Shown here piece by piece: positions 15,942-24,593 of a DNA stretch of 51,990 bases. The stretch's first letter is position 1, and each line of letters begins with the position of its first letter. The position numbers and the translations under genes are program-made. Source of the DNA: Streptomyces cupreus (GTDB taxonomy: Bacteria; Actinomycetota; Actinomycetes; Streptomycetales; Streptomycetaceae); contig NZ_JACMSF010000058.1 in NCBI RefSeq assembly GCF_014257025.1, forward strand, positions 1 through 51,990, given 5' to 3'. A model generated the notes under the pieces. That model saw only the letters and a program-made list of their open reading frames with translations, was not told the DNA's origin and did not search any database.

Positions 15942-16910
15942 ATGACCACCGATGCGGGGCTCCCCTCGGTCAGAGAGTCTCTCCAGCTTGCGCTCCTGAC
16001 GGAAGGCGAGGGCAGCCCACTGGTCGACGAACTCGCCGAAGCCGCCGCCGACCACTACCACCTCAACTACAGCCGTCACCCCGTCCCGCTGCTGTTTCGC
16101 GAGGTCCGCGCGGCCCGCACCCTGCTGGCCGGCGTGCTCCCCGCCGGCACGGACGGCACCGAACTGCACCGCCAGCTCGGCCGTCTCTCAGGACTGCTGG
16201 GCAACCTCGCCTTCCACCTCGACGATTCGGCCGGCGCACGCACCCACCTGGGCACCGCCATCTCGTACGCGAACCGGTGCGGTGATACGGCGCTGGCGGC
16301 GTGGGCGTACGGGGCGCAGAGCATGGTGGCCCGCCACAACGGCAACCCGACCGCCGCGTACACGTACGCCGAGCGCGGCGCGGCCGCCGCCCCCGCCGGC
16401 CTGGTCCGTGCCCAGCTCCACGCCTGGGCGCTGCTGCCCACCCTCGCCCAGCAGGGCCGCGACCGGGAAGCGACCGCTGCCCTCGACGTCGCCTTGATCG
16501 AACTCGAAGCCGACCCGGCCGGACAGGCCCCAGGGCGCTTCGGCTTCGACGAACCCGAACTCGCCCTGCACCAGGCCGAAGCGCACCTCACGCTCGGCCG
16601 CACCGAACAGGCCCGCGCCCGCGCCGAAGCCTCCGCGGCCGCCTGCACACCCGGCACCCCCGGATGGGCCGCCGCCACCCTCGTCCTCGCCCAGGCTGAA
16701 GCCGCCGACCAACCGTCCGACGCCGCTCAGCGCGCCCTGGACATCCTCGACCGGGTGCCGCCGAGCCGCCTGCGCGCCACCGCCCGCACCCGGTTGCAGC
16801 GACTGGAGGGCCTGCTCGCCGCCCGCCCCGCCGAGTACGTGGCCGATCTACGCGAACGCCTGCGCACCCTGCCGCCTTCCGTGGACGCGTCGGGCGCCGC
16901 ATCGGCGTGA
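15942..16910 (+). CDS. TPR-repeat protein of regulator type
   Basis: ATG 15942 follows AGGAAGGGGCGG. The 322-residue protein (MTTDAGLPSVRESLQLALLT...) consists of Ala/Leu-rich helical hairpins spaced like TPRs from about residue 60 to 300 (SGLLGNLAFHLDDSAGARTH, ALAAWAYGAQSMVARHNGN). It resembles the C-terminal half of the preceding XRE-TPR regulator but lacks a DNA-binding domain. The 18-base gap implies co-transcription. It may act as a signal-sensing partner or a split regulator. Confidence 0.65.
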   Translation: MTTDAGLPSVRESLQLALLTEGEGSPLVDELAEAAADHYHLNYSRHPVPLLFREVRAARTLLAGVLPAGTDGTELHRQLGRLSGLLGNLAFHLDDSAGARTHLGTAISYANRCGDTALAAWAYGAQSMVARHNGNPTAAYTYAERGAAAAPAGLVRAQLHAWALLPTLAQQGRDREATAALDVALIELEADPAGQAPGRFGFDEPELALHQAEAHLTLGRTEQARARAEASAAACTPGTPGWAAATLVLAQAEAADQPSDAAQRALDILDRVPPSRLRATARTRLQRLEGLLAARPAEYVADLRERLRTLPPSVDASGAASA

Positions 16911-16941
16911 CAGCCGCCGGTAACCGCCGGGTGTACCGCGG

Positions 16942-17013
16942 TCACGGGTGGCGGAAGCCGCGATCGGGATTGCGGGCCTGCTCGGGGTCGAAGGCGGCAA
17001 ACCAGGGGCCTCC
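16942..17013 (-). pseudogene. Tail fragment of an unknown protein (copy 1)
   Basis: About 24 codons on the minus strand encode a C-terminus containing WFAAFDPEQAR and RGFRHP before the stop at 16942. A related tail (DWFDTFDPEQAR..RGFRHE) occurs at 20678. Both are isolated 3' ends abutting unrelated debris. The source protein is not recognised. Upstream sequence switches to a methyltransferase fragment. Confidence 0.45.
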
Positions 17014-17075
17014 CCCTGAGTGGTGGACACGCTGATACTGGATCTGCTTGATCCGGAGGAAGCGAGAAGACCGCC

Positions 17076-17435
17076 GATGGCGATGAGGAAGCGGCCGGTC
17101 TCGGCGCGTCGGCGCTGTTCGGCGAGCCACTCGTCCGCCTGGTCACGGCCGACGGCGCCGCTGGCGCAGGCCGGCTCGGCGAGCCTCGCAAGCAGCGACA
17201 GCATCGCGGGGTCGGTGAACACGCTGGTGTGCACCTCGACCGTGACATCGTCGAAGCCGCTGGCCAGGAGCAGGCTGCGGTACTGGCGGCTGGCGCGGGG
17301 CGTGCCCAGAAGGTCGGCGCGGGCGTGCACGATCGTGCGGGTGAGCGCCGCGTCATCCGAGTCGATCACGATGGCGTCCCAGTCCTGACCGACCAGGACG
17401 ATCCTGCCGCCCGGGCAGAGGACCCGTCGAGCGCC
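17076..17435 (-). pseudogene. C-terminal fragment of a SAM-dependent methyltransferase
   Basis: About 120 codons encode the end of a class I methyltransferase: the post-motif III strand RVLCPGGRIVLVGQDWDA, then SLLLASGFDDVTVEVHTSVF (the GF-x-x-V motif after the last strand) and the helical tail DEWLAEQRRRAETGRFLIAI. The SAM-binding GxGxG half is missing because the frame has no homology upstream of 17435, and the last residues run into other debris near 17075. It cannot be functional. Confidence 0.7.
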
Positions 17436-17491
17436 CTGGCTCCTGAAGTACGTGGAAGACCTTGTCGGCACGGTAGCCGCGCACGCTTCAG

Positions 17492-17611
17492 GTGATCGAC
17501 CTGGAGTTGAAGCTCCAGGAGCGCGACGACGACCTCGCCGCCGCCCGCGCGGCCAACCGCGAACTCATGGCGCAGTTCAACCGGCCAACGGCACCGACCG
17601 CGCTCGAGTGA
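17492..17611 (+). pseudogene. 3' remnant of a DUF6262/TnpC-like transposition gene
   Basis: Forty codons from GTG 17492 (VIDLELKLQERDDDLAAARA then ANRELMAQFN) to TGA at 17609-17611 form a coiled-coil tail like that of DUF6262/TnpC proteins. These accompany Tn554-type tyrosine recombinases in actinobacteria. The body of the gene and the two recombinases are absent. Assignment by recognition of the tail only. Confidence 0.5.
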
Positions 17612-18735
17612 CCGCGGACCCGCCTGGCGACCGGGACGTTCATCGTGTCGTCCTGGTCAACCGTCTGTAGCGCGCGGCGTTCGACGTCCCATGTTCCTCG
17701 CGGACATCGACCTCGACAACGAAGAATCCCTCGCTCACCCTGCTCGCTCTGCACACCTCCTCAGCCTCTAGGTCCGCGCGACCAGGCTGAGGAGGGAAGT
17801 AGGCCGTTGGTACACCCGGTCGGGCATCCAGGCCGATCTCTCGGCTCGGCCAGGGGATCGTGCCACGGGTATGGACCGGCGGCGCAGGACGTATCCCGGC
17901 AGTGCTCTCGACATGGCGGCAGCAGTGACCCATCCGTCAGGCAAGCATGGGTGCGGCGACGGCAGCACGATCGCCGCGCCTACAGGGCCGCCGCCCGTGG
18001 CCGTCGGTGCCCACTCAGAAGCGGGCTCACCGAGGATGTCGTATGCGTACGTGCCAAGACTGTCGGGCCGCAATGACGCCAGGCTGGAGCCTAGCTCGGG
18101 GGGCGGCCCGACAGTTGGCCGATCACGATGTGATCACGCCCTCGATCGCGGCAACGATGCGGAGGCAGCGCATGAGACGAGTCGTCCGGGCCAACGGACA
18201 GGCGCCTCTGACCACTACGACGCGTAGGCCGCGGTGTCGAAGCCATGTTCCGGGAGCTGCGGTCGTCCAGCAAGATCATCACGGCTCTCCGGGATGCCCA
18301 GGACAGTGGCGGACGCCTGAGTGAAAAATTCTCGGCGCGTGACCACCGGTTTCTCCGGGGTGCCCGTTCTTTTTCTTTAGGGGTAATCCACGAAAAGCTG
18401 ATTCCCCTTGACGGCTTCACGGGATGCCTGTGAAAAACAAAGACGACGCGGACGGCGTTGAAAAAGCAGATTCAGCACTGATGGGCGCCTATAGGCAGGG
18501 ACGGCGACGGCTGAGATTTGAACTGGGCACCGGTGCACGCCAGTTCGAGCAAGGTTCATCTGAGTCGCAAAGTTAGGGGAAGAGGCTCGAGGAGGTCGAT
18601 AAAGGAAATGCGCGATCGGCTAGACAGCCATTGTCGGCGCATAGCACTATCGGCCTAGCGCATTCGTTGGCGGCAACCTCCGACTGCGTGTGATTAGTCC
18701 GGGCCAGCGATCAAGCGAAAGGAAACCCGCTCAAT
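17612..18735. other. Gene-poor debris region
   Basis: More than 1.1 kb without a convincing gene. Open frames on both strands are short, Arg/Pro-rich or overlapping. The stretch 18320-18700 is noticeably richer in A and T than the surroundings (runs such as GAAAAATTC and TTCTTTTTCTTTAGG), suggesting foreign or intergenic origin. A possible frame at 18245-18433 (MFRELRSSSKIITALRDAQD...) has no recognised family. Confidence 0.4.
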
Positions 18736-18969
18736 ATGGGCGCCTCGTCACAACGAAGGCGGCGCGCTGCACTCGTGCAGCCCGATCGTCATCCGGCACA
18801 GCCAACTGCTGCCTGCCTCGTCAGTCCTCACGTGCCGACCAGTCGCCTCCTGGTGGTGGCGGTAATTGTTGTCGTGCTCATCATCCTCGGCCATAGCGCA
18901 GCGGTCGCCCTCTGCCTCGCTGGGGGGATCGGTCTGCTAGCCAGCGACGTCCACTACCGACTGTCCTGA
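18736..18969 (+). CDS. Small membrane protein
   Basis: ATG 18736 is preceded by GAAAGGA (18716-18722), a plausible though distant ribosome binding site. The 77-residue product has a basic N-terminal third and then two hydrophobic segments, LLVVAVIVVVLIILG (about residues 37-51) and AAVALCLAGGIGLLA (about 54-69). The small membrane protein is unclassified. It precedes the multi-HTH gene by 70 bases and could be co-transcribed with it. Confidence 0.45.
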   Translation: MGASSQRRRRAALVQPDRHPAQPTAACLVSPHVPTSRLLVVAVIVVVLIILGHSAAVALCLAGGIGLLASDVHYRLS

Positions 18970-19039
18970 CACACCCGTTCATGTGGCGCCGGCCTGGTCA
19001 GGTCGGCGCCACATCCGGGCGACGCATGAGGAGGACATC

Positions 19040-20488
19040 GTGGGCCGTTCCGAAGCTGCCATCGCACCCGGCGCTCCCTACGCCGACTTCGCCGCCGCGC
19101 TTCGACGCCTTCGAGAAGGGCAGACCTATCAGCAGATGGCCGACCGCACCGGGTATTCGGTCAGTGCACTCTCCCAGGCCGCCTCCGGCCAACGACTGCC
19201 ATCCTGGCGACTTACGCGTGCCTACGTGCAAGCTTGCGGAGGAGAGGAAGAGCACTGGCACCGCAGGTGGCAGAAGGCCCGTCTCCAAGCCACCCACCGC
19301 CAGGGCATTCCGTCCACTACCGAGGACTACTTCGACGCGGTCACTCGCACAGAGCGAGTCCGCCGGCTGCGGCAAGCCGAAACCGCGGCCGACTTCGTTC
19401 AGTGTCTGCGCATGGTCAAGACGGCGTCAGGGCTATCGCTGCGAGTTCTTGAAACTCGAACATCCATATCCAAGAGCGCACTGGGTGACATGCTCAGTCG
19501 GGAGCAACTCCCGCCATCGCAGAGGCTGCTGGCCTTCCTGCATGGCTGTGGGATCGACGCTGAGGAGATCAACACCTGGAGCAGCACTCACGCACGCCTT
19601 TACTACGGGCAGGCGCCCGTCGAGTCCCCGTCGAAGAAGCGTGTTGCCAGTGAGAACCAGCCGCGCCAACGCGCGCCCCAACACTCTGCCGCGTCGGCCC
19701 GTGCCAGTGAGTCACAACCCATGAAGAAGCCGACGCCCTTGGCGCGAGGGGCAATTGCGGATACCGCGGTTGGGGTTCGCCCTCGGTGGTATCCATTGCA
19801 GGACGATCTCCCGCAGCGGCACCGCCAGTTGATCGTTCAACTACGTCGCCTCAAGGACCACAGTGGCTTGAGCATGGGGACACTCGGGGCGAAAACCGGT
19901 TTCAGCGCCAAGTCATGGGAGCGGTATCTCAACGGAAAATCGCTCCCGCCGCGGGAGGCCGTCGAACAGCTTGCAAGGGTCTGTGGGGGCGATCCAACTC
20001 GGCTGCTGACGCTGCACGAGGTGGCGTCGCGGCCCGCTCCCAGCACCCAGCCGGCTGTTGGACAGGTCACGTCCATACGGGTCGGCGCGGAGGAACTTGC
20101 TCGGCTGGCTGAGGCACTGCGCGAGCTGAAGAGTCGCACCGGCTTGAGCCTGGCGGCCCTCTCAGTGAGGACCCCGTTCAGCAAGTCGTCATGGGACCGC
20201 TATCTCAACGGAAAGACGCTACCGCCGCGCGAGGCGGTGCAGGTGCTGTGCCGTCTCGCGCTCGAACCTGACGGGCGGTGCCTGGCACTGTGGGACATTG
20301 CGGAGACGGAGTGGAGCGGACGTGCGGCAGCCGGTCCGGAGGCAGCCGACACCGGTACCGAGCCCGGGGCAAGAGCCGTGGCCACGGGCACAGGGGCGAA
20401 GGGGGGCAAGAGGCGCAGGCCTGACCGCACGGGAAGGGTGTGGCCGTGGCTGTCTTCGCCTTGGCCTGCACGGTGGTCGCGGCGGTGA
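19040..20488 (+). CDS. Protein with four tandem HTH-like repeats, C-terminus frameshifted
   Basis: GTG 19040 follows GAGGAGGA, a better start than the upstream ATG at 18983. Four repeats of an XRE-like unit are visible in the 482-residue product: about residues 14-70 (QMADRTGYSVSALSQAASGQ), 110-165 (RTSISKSALGDMLSREQ), 260-315 (KTGFSAKSWERYLNGKSLPP) and 350-405 (RTPFSKSSWDRYLNGKTLPP). Units 3 and 4 are the most alike. The frame ends in Arg/Trp-rich sequence, while the +1 frame from 20440 encodes a good transmembrane helix (VAVFALACTVVAAVTL), so a frameshift seems to have removed a membrane anchor. Confidence 0.7.
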   Translation: MGRSEAAIAPGAPYADFAAALRRLREGQTYQQMADRTGYSVSALSQAASGQRLPSWRLTRAYVQACGGEEEHWHRRWQKARLQATHRQGIPSTTEDYFDAVTRTERVRRLRQAETAADFVQCLRMVKTASGLSLRVLETRTSISKSALGDMLSREQLPPSQRLLAFLHGCGIDAEEINTWSSTHARLYYGQAPVESPSKKRVASENQPRQRAPQHSAASARASESQPMKKPTPLARGAIADTAVGVRPRWYPLQDDLPQRHRQLIVQLRRLKDHSGLSMGTLGAKTGFSAKSWERYLNGKSLPPREAVEQLARVCGGDPTRLLTLHEVASRPAPSTQPAVGQVTSIRVGAEELARLAEALRELKSRTGLSLAALSVRTPFSKSSWDRYLNGKTLPPREAVQVLCRLALEPDGRCLALWDIAETEWSGRAAAGPEAADTGTEPGARAVATGTGAKGGKRRRPDRTGRVWPWLSSPWPARWSRR

Positions 20489-20677
20489 CTCTGCCACGGC
20501 ATCGGCCAGCCAACGGGTGCCCGTGCACGACAGGTGTTGCACCGGCTATGGTCGTCCCGACCGCTTCCGAGCTGCGTGAACTTGAACCGCACGCTCGGGG
20601 TGCCCCGGAGAAACGTCGGCGATTTCGACTGCTCGGGCTCCGATATCGAGCGGGACAGCTCAGTTGCCGGTGCCTCG

Positions 20678-20870
20678 TCACTCGTGGCGGAAACCGCGGG
20701 CGTGGTCTCGGGCCTGCTCAGGATCGAAGGTGTCGAACCAGTCCTGCGCCGCGAGGTTGACCATGCCGAGCGCCTGGTTGACCTGACTGTCGCTGTCCTC
20801 GATGCCGTCGAGGGAGTTGTCGAACAGCATCAGGACGTCGTGGTCCTGTTTACCGACCTCCGTGACGTTT
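20678..20870 (-). pseudogene. Tail fragment of an unknown protein (copy 2)
   Basis: About 60 codons on the minus strand (DHDVLMLFDNSLDGIEDSDS, then NLAAQDWFDTFDPEQAR, ending RGFRHE) form the 3' end of a protein whose start is missing. The tail matches the shorter relic at 16942-17013. It abuts an inverted repeat and an IS256 fragment at about 20930. Function unknown. Confidence 0.5.
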
Positions 20871-20926
20871 GGATCGTCTCTGACCTGGGCCGGGGCGTCG
20901 CGTACGTGTCCGGGACGTCTTCCAGC

Positions 20927-20962
20927 GTGGCTTTGTCCACGAGTTCTCGTGGACAAAGCCAC
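20927..20962. repeat. Perfect 16-bp inverted repeat at a rearrangement junction
   Basis: GTGGCTTTGTCCACGA (20927-20942) and its exact complement (20947-20962) flank the 4 bases GTTC. The right arm is already part of the IS256 transposase frame (LVDKAT), so the left arm looks like an inverted duplication of the transposase sequence formed at a breakpoint. Confidence 0.7.
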
Positions 20963-21377
20963 CGCGGCGAAGAAGGCCATCCAGGACATCTACAACGCCG
21001 AGGACAAGGAGCACGCGGCCGCCGCGGTCAAGGCGTTCGCCAAGCAGTACGGGGCAAAGTTCCCCAAGGCCGTCAAGAAGATCGTCGATGACGAGGACGA
21101 GCTGCTGGCGTTCTACGACTTCCCCGCCGAGCACTGGATCCACCTGCGGACAACCAACCCCATCGAGTCGACCTTCGCGACCCTCCGTCTGCGGACCAAG
21201 GTCACCAAGGGGGCCGGCTCCCGGGCCGCCGCCCTGGCGATGGTTTTCAAGCTCGTCGAGTCCGCCCAGGCCCGCTGGCGAGCCGTGAACGCACCCCACC
21301 TCGTCGCCCTCGTCCGAGCAGGGGCCCGCTTCGAACGAGGCGAACTCGTCGAACGCCCCGAAGCTCACGCAGCCTGA
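20947..21377 (+). pseudogene. IS256-family (Mutator-type) transposase, C-terminal fragment
   Basis: The frame to TGA at 21377 encodes the C-terminal ~140 residues of an IS256/Mutator transposase: helical AAKKAIQDIYNAEDKEHAAA, LLAFYDFPAEHWIHLRTTNP, and the hallmark IESTFATLRLRTKVTKGAGS in which the last catalytic Glu lies. The N-terminal DD portion is absent, so the enzyme is dead. The break coincides with the inverted repeat at 20927-20962. Confidence 0.85.
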
Positions 21378-21743
21378 ACCACCTCACGATCCACAGGATT
21401 TGACTATTCCTCCTGTCCGGGCCGAAGCCGGACAAGGCCCCTGACCAGCCCGGACAGCCCGCATCTGTCCGGGACAGCCAATTGCGCTTGTTCCGCCTGG
21501 CTGGCAGTCAGCAGTCTCTGTAGTGCTGGGCCCGCCGGGCGAACCGTCGCTACGGCTGACGAGACACACAACGTCCGGCCCAACGGGTCGTTCTCGGTCG
21601 GCTGTTGGAGGACTACGGGGGGGCCAGCCATTGAAATCGGTGACGTACTCCCGGGCAGCTCACCCGCGCCCCAGCGCAGTGGGACACCCAACAGCTCGAA
21701 TCCCGGCGTGGCGGCGGACACAGACAAAAGGGGGCGAATTAGT
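21378..21743. other. Upstream region of the SARP gene
   Basis: About 365 bases between the IS256 fragment and the SARP start with no supported gene. The left part (CTGTCCGGGCCGAAGCCGGACAAGG..., repeated CCGGACA/TGTCCGG elements at 21414-21475) has several inverted TGTCCGG half-sites that could be operator-like. The right part would contain the SARP promoter. Confidence 0.35.
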
Positions 21744-23426
21744 TTGCATCACACCTTCCAGATCCTGGGGCCGGTCAGAGTCGTCCGCAAAAACGGGGAA
21801 CTGGTGCCGACGGGCGGCCCGAAACAGCGAGCGCTGCTCCTAGCGCTTCTGCTCAACCTCAACCGGCCGGTATCTCTTGACTGGCTCGCCGAGGCGCTAT
21901 GGGAGGAGAGGGCACCTGCCTCGGCGATGGCGAACCTGCGCAGTTACGTCAACGCGCTGCGCCGCGCCCTGTCCGGTCTCGCCGGTGTCGAGATCGCCGG
22001 GCACTGCCGCTCCTACCAGCTCCGAGCCGCTCCCGAGCGGCTCGACCTCACAGCCTTCGAGCAGGCGGCCAAGGGCGGACGGGCTGCGCTTACCCGCGGA
22101 GACCACACCGCGGCAGCCACGGGCTTGCAGCAAGCGATCAGCCTCTGGCGTGGAACGGCCGAGCAAGGTACCCGCTGTGGGCAACCTATGGCCGCACGAC
22201 TCGCCGCGCTGCAGGGGCAGTACGCCACTGTGGTGGAGGACCACGCGGAGGCCATGATCGCCCTCGGGGAGTACCGCGATGCCACGTTCAGGCTACGGGT
22301 CCTGCTCAGCGAGGAGCCGCTCAGAGAACGAGCCTGGGGCCTGCTCATGCGGGCCCTGCATGATGCCGGAGACACGGCGGGAGCACTCTTCGCCTATGGC
22401 CAGGCCAGGAAGTATCTCGTGGCCGAGCTCGGCATCGAGCCCGGCGCGGAACTGCGCCGTATCCATCAGGCCATACTGGGCTGCGCCCCGCAGCGACCCA
22501 CCTCTCCCCGCCCGTCGGTGCAGCGGCAGTGTGGCACCTGCCCCACTCCGCTGGACACTATCGCCGGACCCCAGGGGAGCAGGCCAGTGCCACGGCAGCT
22601 GCCCCGCCCTGTGCTGTTCGTCGAGCGGAAGCGGGCAGTGGCCGACACCGTGGCGGCCCTTCGGCGCGAAGGGCACTTCGCATCCGTCACGGTGCTCACC
22701 GGCCCGCAGGGCGTCGGCAAGTCGGCGCTGGCGCTCCGCGCGGCGCACGCCGTCCGTGACCGCTTTCCCGATGGGCAGCTCTACGTGGACCTAAGCGATC
22801 TCCCGGACAGGGCACCCACGCGGCCATCGGTGAGCAGCCGACGCTTGCTCACCGGCTTTCTCGCCGCGCTCGGCGAACCGGTTCCAGCATCAGACATTGA
22901 CGAGGCCGAGTGCGCGGCCCGATTCCGTTCGGCAACCGCCAACTTACGCCTTCTGCTTGTGCTCGATGGTGCGACAGACGCCGCACGGGTGCGTCCCCTG
23001 CTCCCCTCGGGCCGCCACTGCGCGGTCATAGTCACCAGCAGGCACCGACTCTCGCTCGACTACGCCGAGCACCTTCAGGTGGATCCCTTTACTGCCCAGG
23101 AGGCGATGACCCTGCTGGCCGAGTTCACCAGAGCCGACTGGATCGCCGCATCCCCGCAGGCGGCCCGCGAGATCGTCGACCGCTGCGCAGGCCAGCCAGG
23201 GACCCTGCGCCACCTGGGTGAACTCCTTTCCTGCCGCCCGGACCTGGGGGTCGACCGCGTTGCCGACCTACTCCGCAGGGGCAGTCGGAGCTTATCGGTC
23301 CCACCGGGCCTGCCCACGTCCTGCGGCCCCTGTCCGCCACGCCGAACTGACGGGAGACAACCATGCTGGATCGCATCAGTGCCTGGCCGATCGCTGCCCC
23401 CGTCGTCTGCACAGCCCTGCCCGTAG
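21744..23426 (+). CDS. SARP-family regulator with NB-ARC-like ATPase domain (two TTA codons)
   Basis: The N-terminal OmpR-like winged helix (FQILGPVRVV, GGPKQRALLLALLLNLNRPV, LAEALWEERAPASAMANL) is followed by the bacterial transcriptional activation domain (to about residue 250, ending ELGIEPGAELRRIHQAIL) and an AfsR-type ATPase with Walker A GPQGVGKSAL near residue 320. The C-terminus is short and its last 64 bases overlap the next gene. TTG 21744 is preferred: AGGGGGCG precedes it by 7 bases; GTG 21708 is the alternative. TTA codons at 22944 and 23292 make it bldA-dependent. Probably the activator of the peptide cluster. Confidence 0.85.
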   Translation: MHHTFQILGPVRVVRKNGELVPTGGPKQRALLLALLLNLNRPVSLDWLAEALWEERAPASAMANLRSYVNALRRALSGLAGVEIAGHCRSYQLRAAPERLDLTAFEQAAKGGRAALTRGDHTAAATGLQQAISLWRGTAEQGTRCGQPMAARLAALQGQYATVVEDHAEAMIALGEYRDATFRLRVLLSEEPLRERAWGLLMRALHDAGDTAGALFAYGQARKYLVAELGIEPGAELRRIHQAILGCAPQRPTSPRPSVQRQCGTCPTPLDTIAGPQGSRPVPRQLPRPVLFVERKRAVADTVAALRREGHFASVTVLTGPQGVGKSALALRAAHAVRDRFPDGQLYVDLSDLPDRAPTRPSVSSRRLLTGFLAALGEPVPASDIDEAECAARFRSATANLRLLLVLDGATDAARVRPLLPSGRHCAVIVTSRHRLSLDYAEHLQVDPFTAQEAMTLLAEFTRADWIAASPQAAREIVDRCAGQPGTLRHLGELLSCRPDLGVDRVADLLRRGSRSLSVPPGLPTSCGPCPPRRTDGRQPCWIASVPGRSLPPSSAQPCP

Positions 23427-23866
23427 GCGCTCTGCTGCTGTGGCTGCGCCACTCTTACACCATGGTCACCGTCTGGGGGGCCAGCATGGAGCCGACGTTC
23501 CGCTCAGGCGACCGGGTCGTGGTACGCCGGGTCCGCGAACGGCGACTCGCACCGACTGCGGTTGTCGTCGTACGCGACCTGCACACCCGGATCCCGCTTC
23601 CATCCGTACGTCCGCGCGGTCGCCGTCGCCTCGCCGCCGGGGACCGAAGCGGGCCGTGCCTGATCAAGCGAGTCGCTGCCGTGCCGGGTGACCCGGTGCC
23701 CCGGGAGACAGTGCCCGCGCTGCGCGACGTGCCAGAGACGGTAGTCCCGGCGGGACGGCTCGTCCTCCTCGGCGATAACGAGAGCGCGAGCTACGACTCG
23801 CGAGAGCACGGATACTTCCCCACCGAGCAGGTACTGGGGCGCGTTGTTGCACGGCTCGGGACCTGA
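23363..23866 (+). CDS. S26-family signal peptidase
   Basis: The 167-residue protein has one N-terminal transmembrane helix (PVVCTALPVGALLLWL) followed by the catalytic serine in VWGASMEPTFRSGDRVVV, the catalytic lysine in CLIKRVAAVPGD, and the GDNESASYDSREHGYF box of type I signal peptidases. It is short, as in mitochondrial Imp/TraF-like dedicated peptidases. ATG 23363 overlaps the SARP 3' end and has GGGAGA upstream. The genomic setting suggests it removes the leader of the small peptide encoded at 27140-27358. Confidence 0.88.
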   Translation: MLDRISAWPIAAPVVCTALPVGALLLWLRHSYTMVTVWGASMEPTFRSGDRVVVRRVRERRLAPTAVVVVRDLHTRIPLPSVRPRGRRRLAAGDRSGPCLIKRVAAVPGDPVPRETVPALRDVPETVVPAGRLVLLGDNESASYDSREHGYFPTEQVLGRVVARLGT

Positions 23867-23966
23867 AGGCGGCCTGTACCGCTTTTGTATGGGGTCTGTA
23901 CGTGCCCGCAGTTAGCGTTCGCTGGCGGTGTTGTGCGATGAGCGTCGGTGAAACGAGGAGGCTGTC

Positions 23967-24539
23967 ATGCGGTATCTGGCAACAGGCTGTCAATTCCTGC
24001 TAGGCGCGGTCTTCGTGGCCGCCGTATTCGGCAAGATTCGCGACCGTTATGCCTTCTTCGAGTTCGTAGGGGTGATCAGGGAACTCGGTCTGGTCAGGCG
24101 CTCCTGGGCTCGTACCACGGCGGTCATGGCTGTAGCCGTTGAAGCCGTGGTCCCTGCACTCCTCCTCGCCGCTGTCGTACCCGTCGGGTCGCTCGAGGCG
24201 GTGTCCTGGTGGCTCAGGGCCGGCTCTGCGGTACTGGCCCTCGGACTGCTGCTGGCGTTCACCGCTGGCATCAGCCTTGCTCTACGAAACGGTACTCAAA
24301 CGTCCTGCGCCTGTTTCGGGGCCCGCGGGTCGGTACTGGGAGTGCGTCACATCGTTCGCAACGTCCCCCTTGCTGTGATCGCCTCTGCGGGACTCCTTAG
24401 CCACCTCATGGCCGGGCACGTCGGGGGGAGTCCCGCCGGAAACGTTCTGGCCGCCTCCGCGGGTGTCGTTCTCGCGAGCGTATTCGTGCTCTTCGACGAC
24501 ATAGCGGAAATCTTCGTACCCGCGAGGTCGACGGCCTGA
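23967..24539 (+). CDS. MauE/DoxX-like redox-associated membrane protein
   Basis: ATG 23967 follows GAGGAGG. The 190-residue protein has four to five hydrophobic segments (e.g. residues 8-20, 50-72, 78-98, 125-142) and the CACFG motif (about residue 114) typical of MauE-like proteins. In methylamine dehydrogenase maturation MauE works with the thioredoxin-like MauD in forming disulfides of the small subunit. The next gene is a MauD/TlpA-like protein, giving the same pair here. It probably passes reducing or oxidising equivalents across the membrane. Confidence 0.82.
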   Translation: MRYLATGCQFLLGAVFVAAVFGKIRDRYAFFEFVGVIRELGLVRRSWARTTAVMAVAVEAVVPALLLAAVVPVGSLEAVSWWLRAGSAVLALGLLLAFTAGISLALRNGTQTSCACFGARGSVLGVRHIVRNVPLAVIASAGLLSHLMAGHVGGSPAGNVLAASAGVVLASVFVLFDDIAEIFVPARSTA

Positions 24540-24593
24540 GGACACATCAAACCATTCGGAAGAACTGAAAGAAATCGGAAAAGAGGCTGCACC

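Noticed and set aside
18245..18433. Small plus-strand frame MFRELRSSSKIITALRDAQD...
   Set aside because: Composition is plausible but there is no ribosome binding site, no recognised family, and an equally plausible minus-strand frame overlaps it.
20440..20760. Independent small membrane protein gene
   Set aside because: Its membrane helix fits better as the frameshifted C-terminal continuation of the multi-HTH protein.
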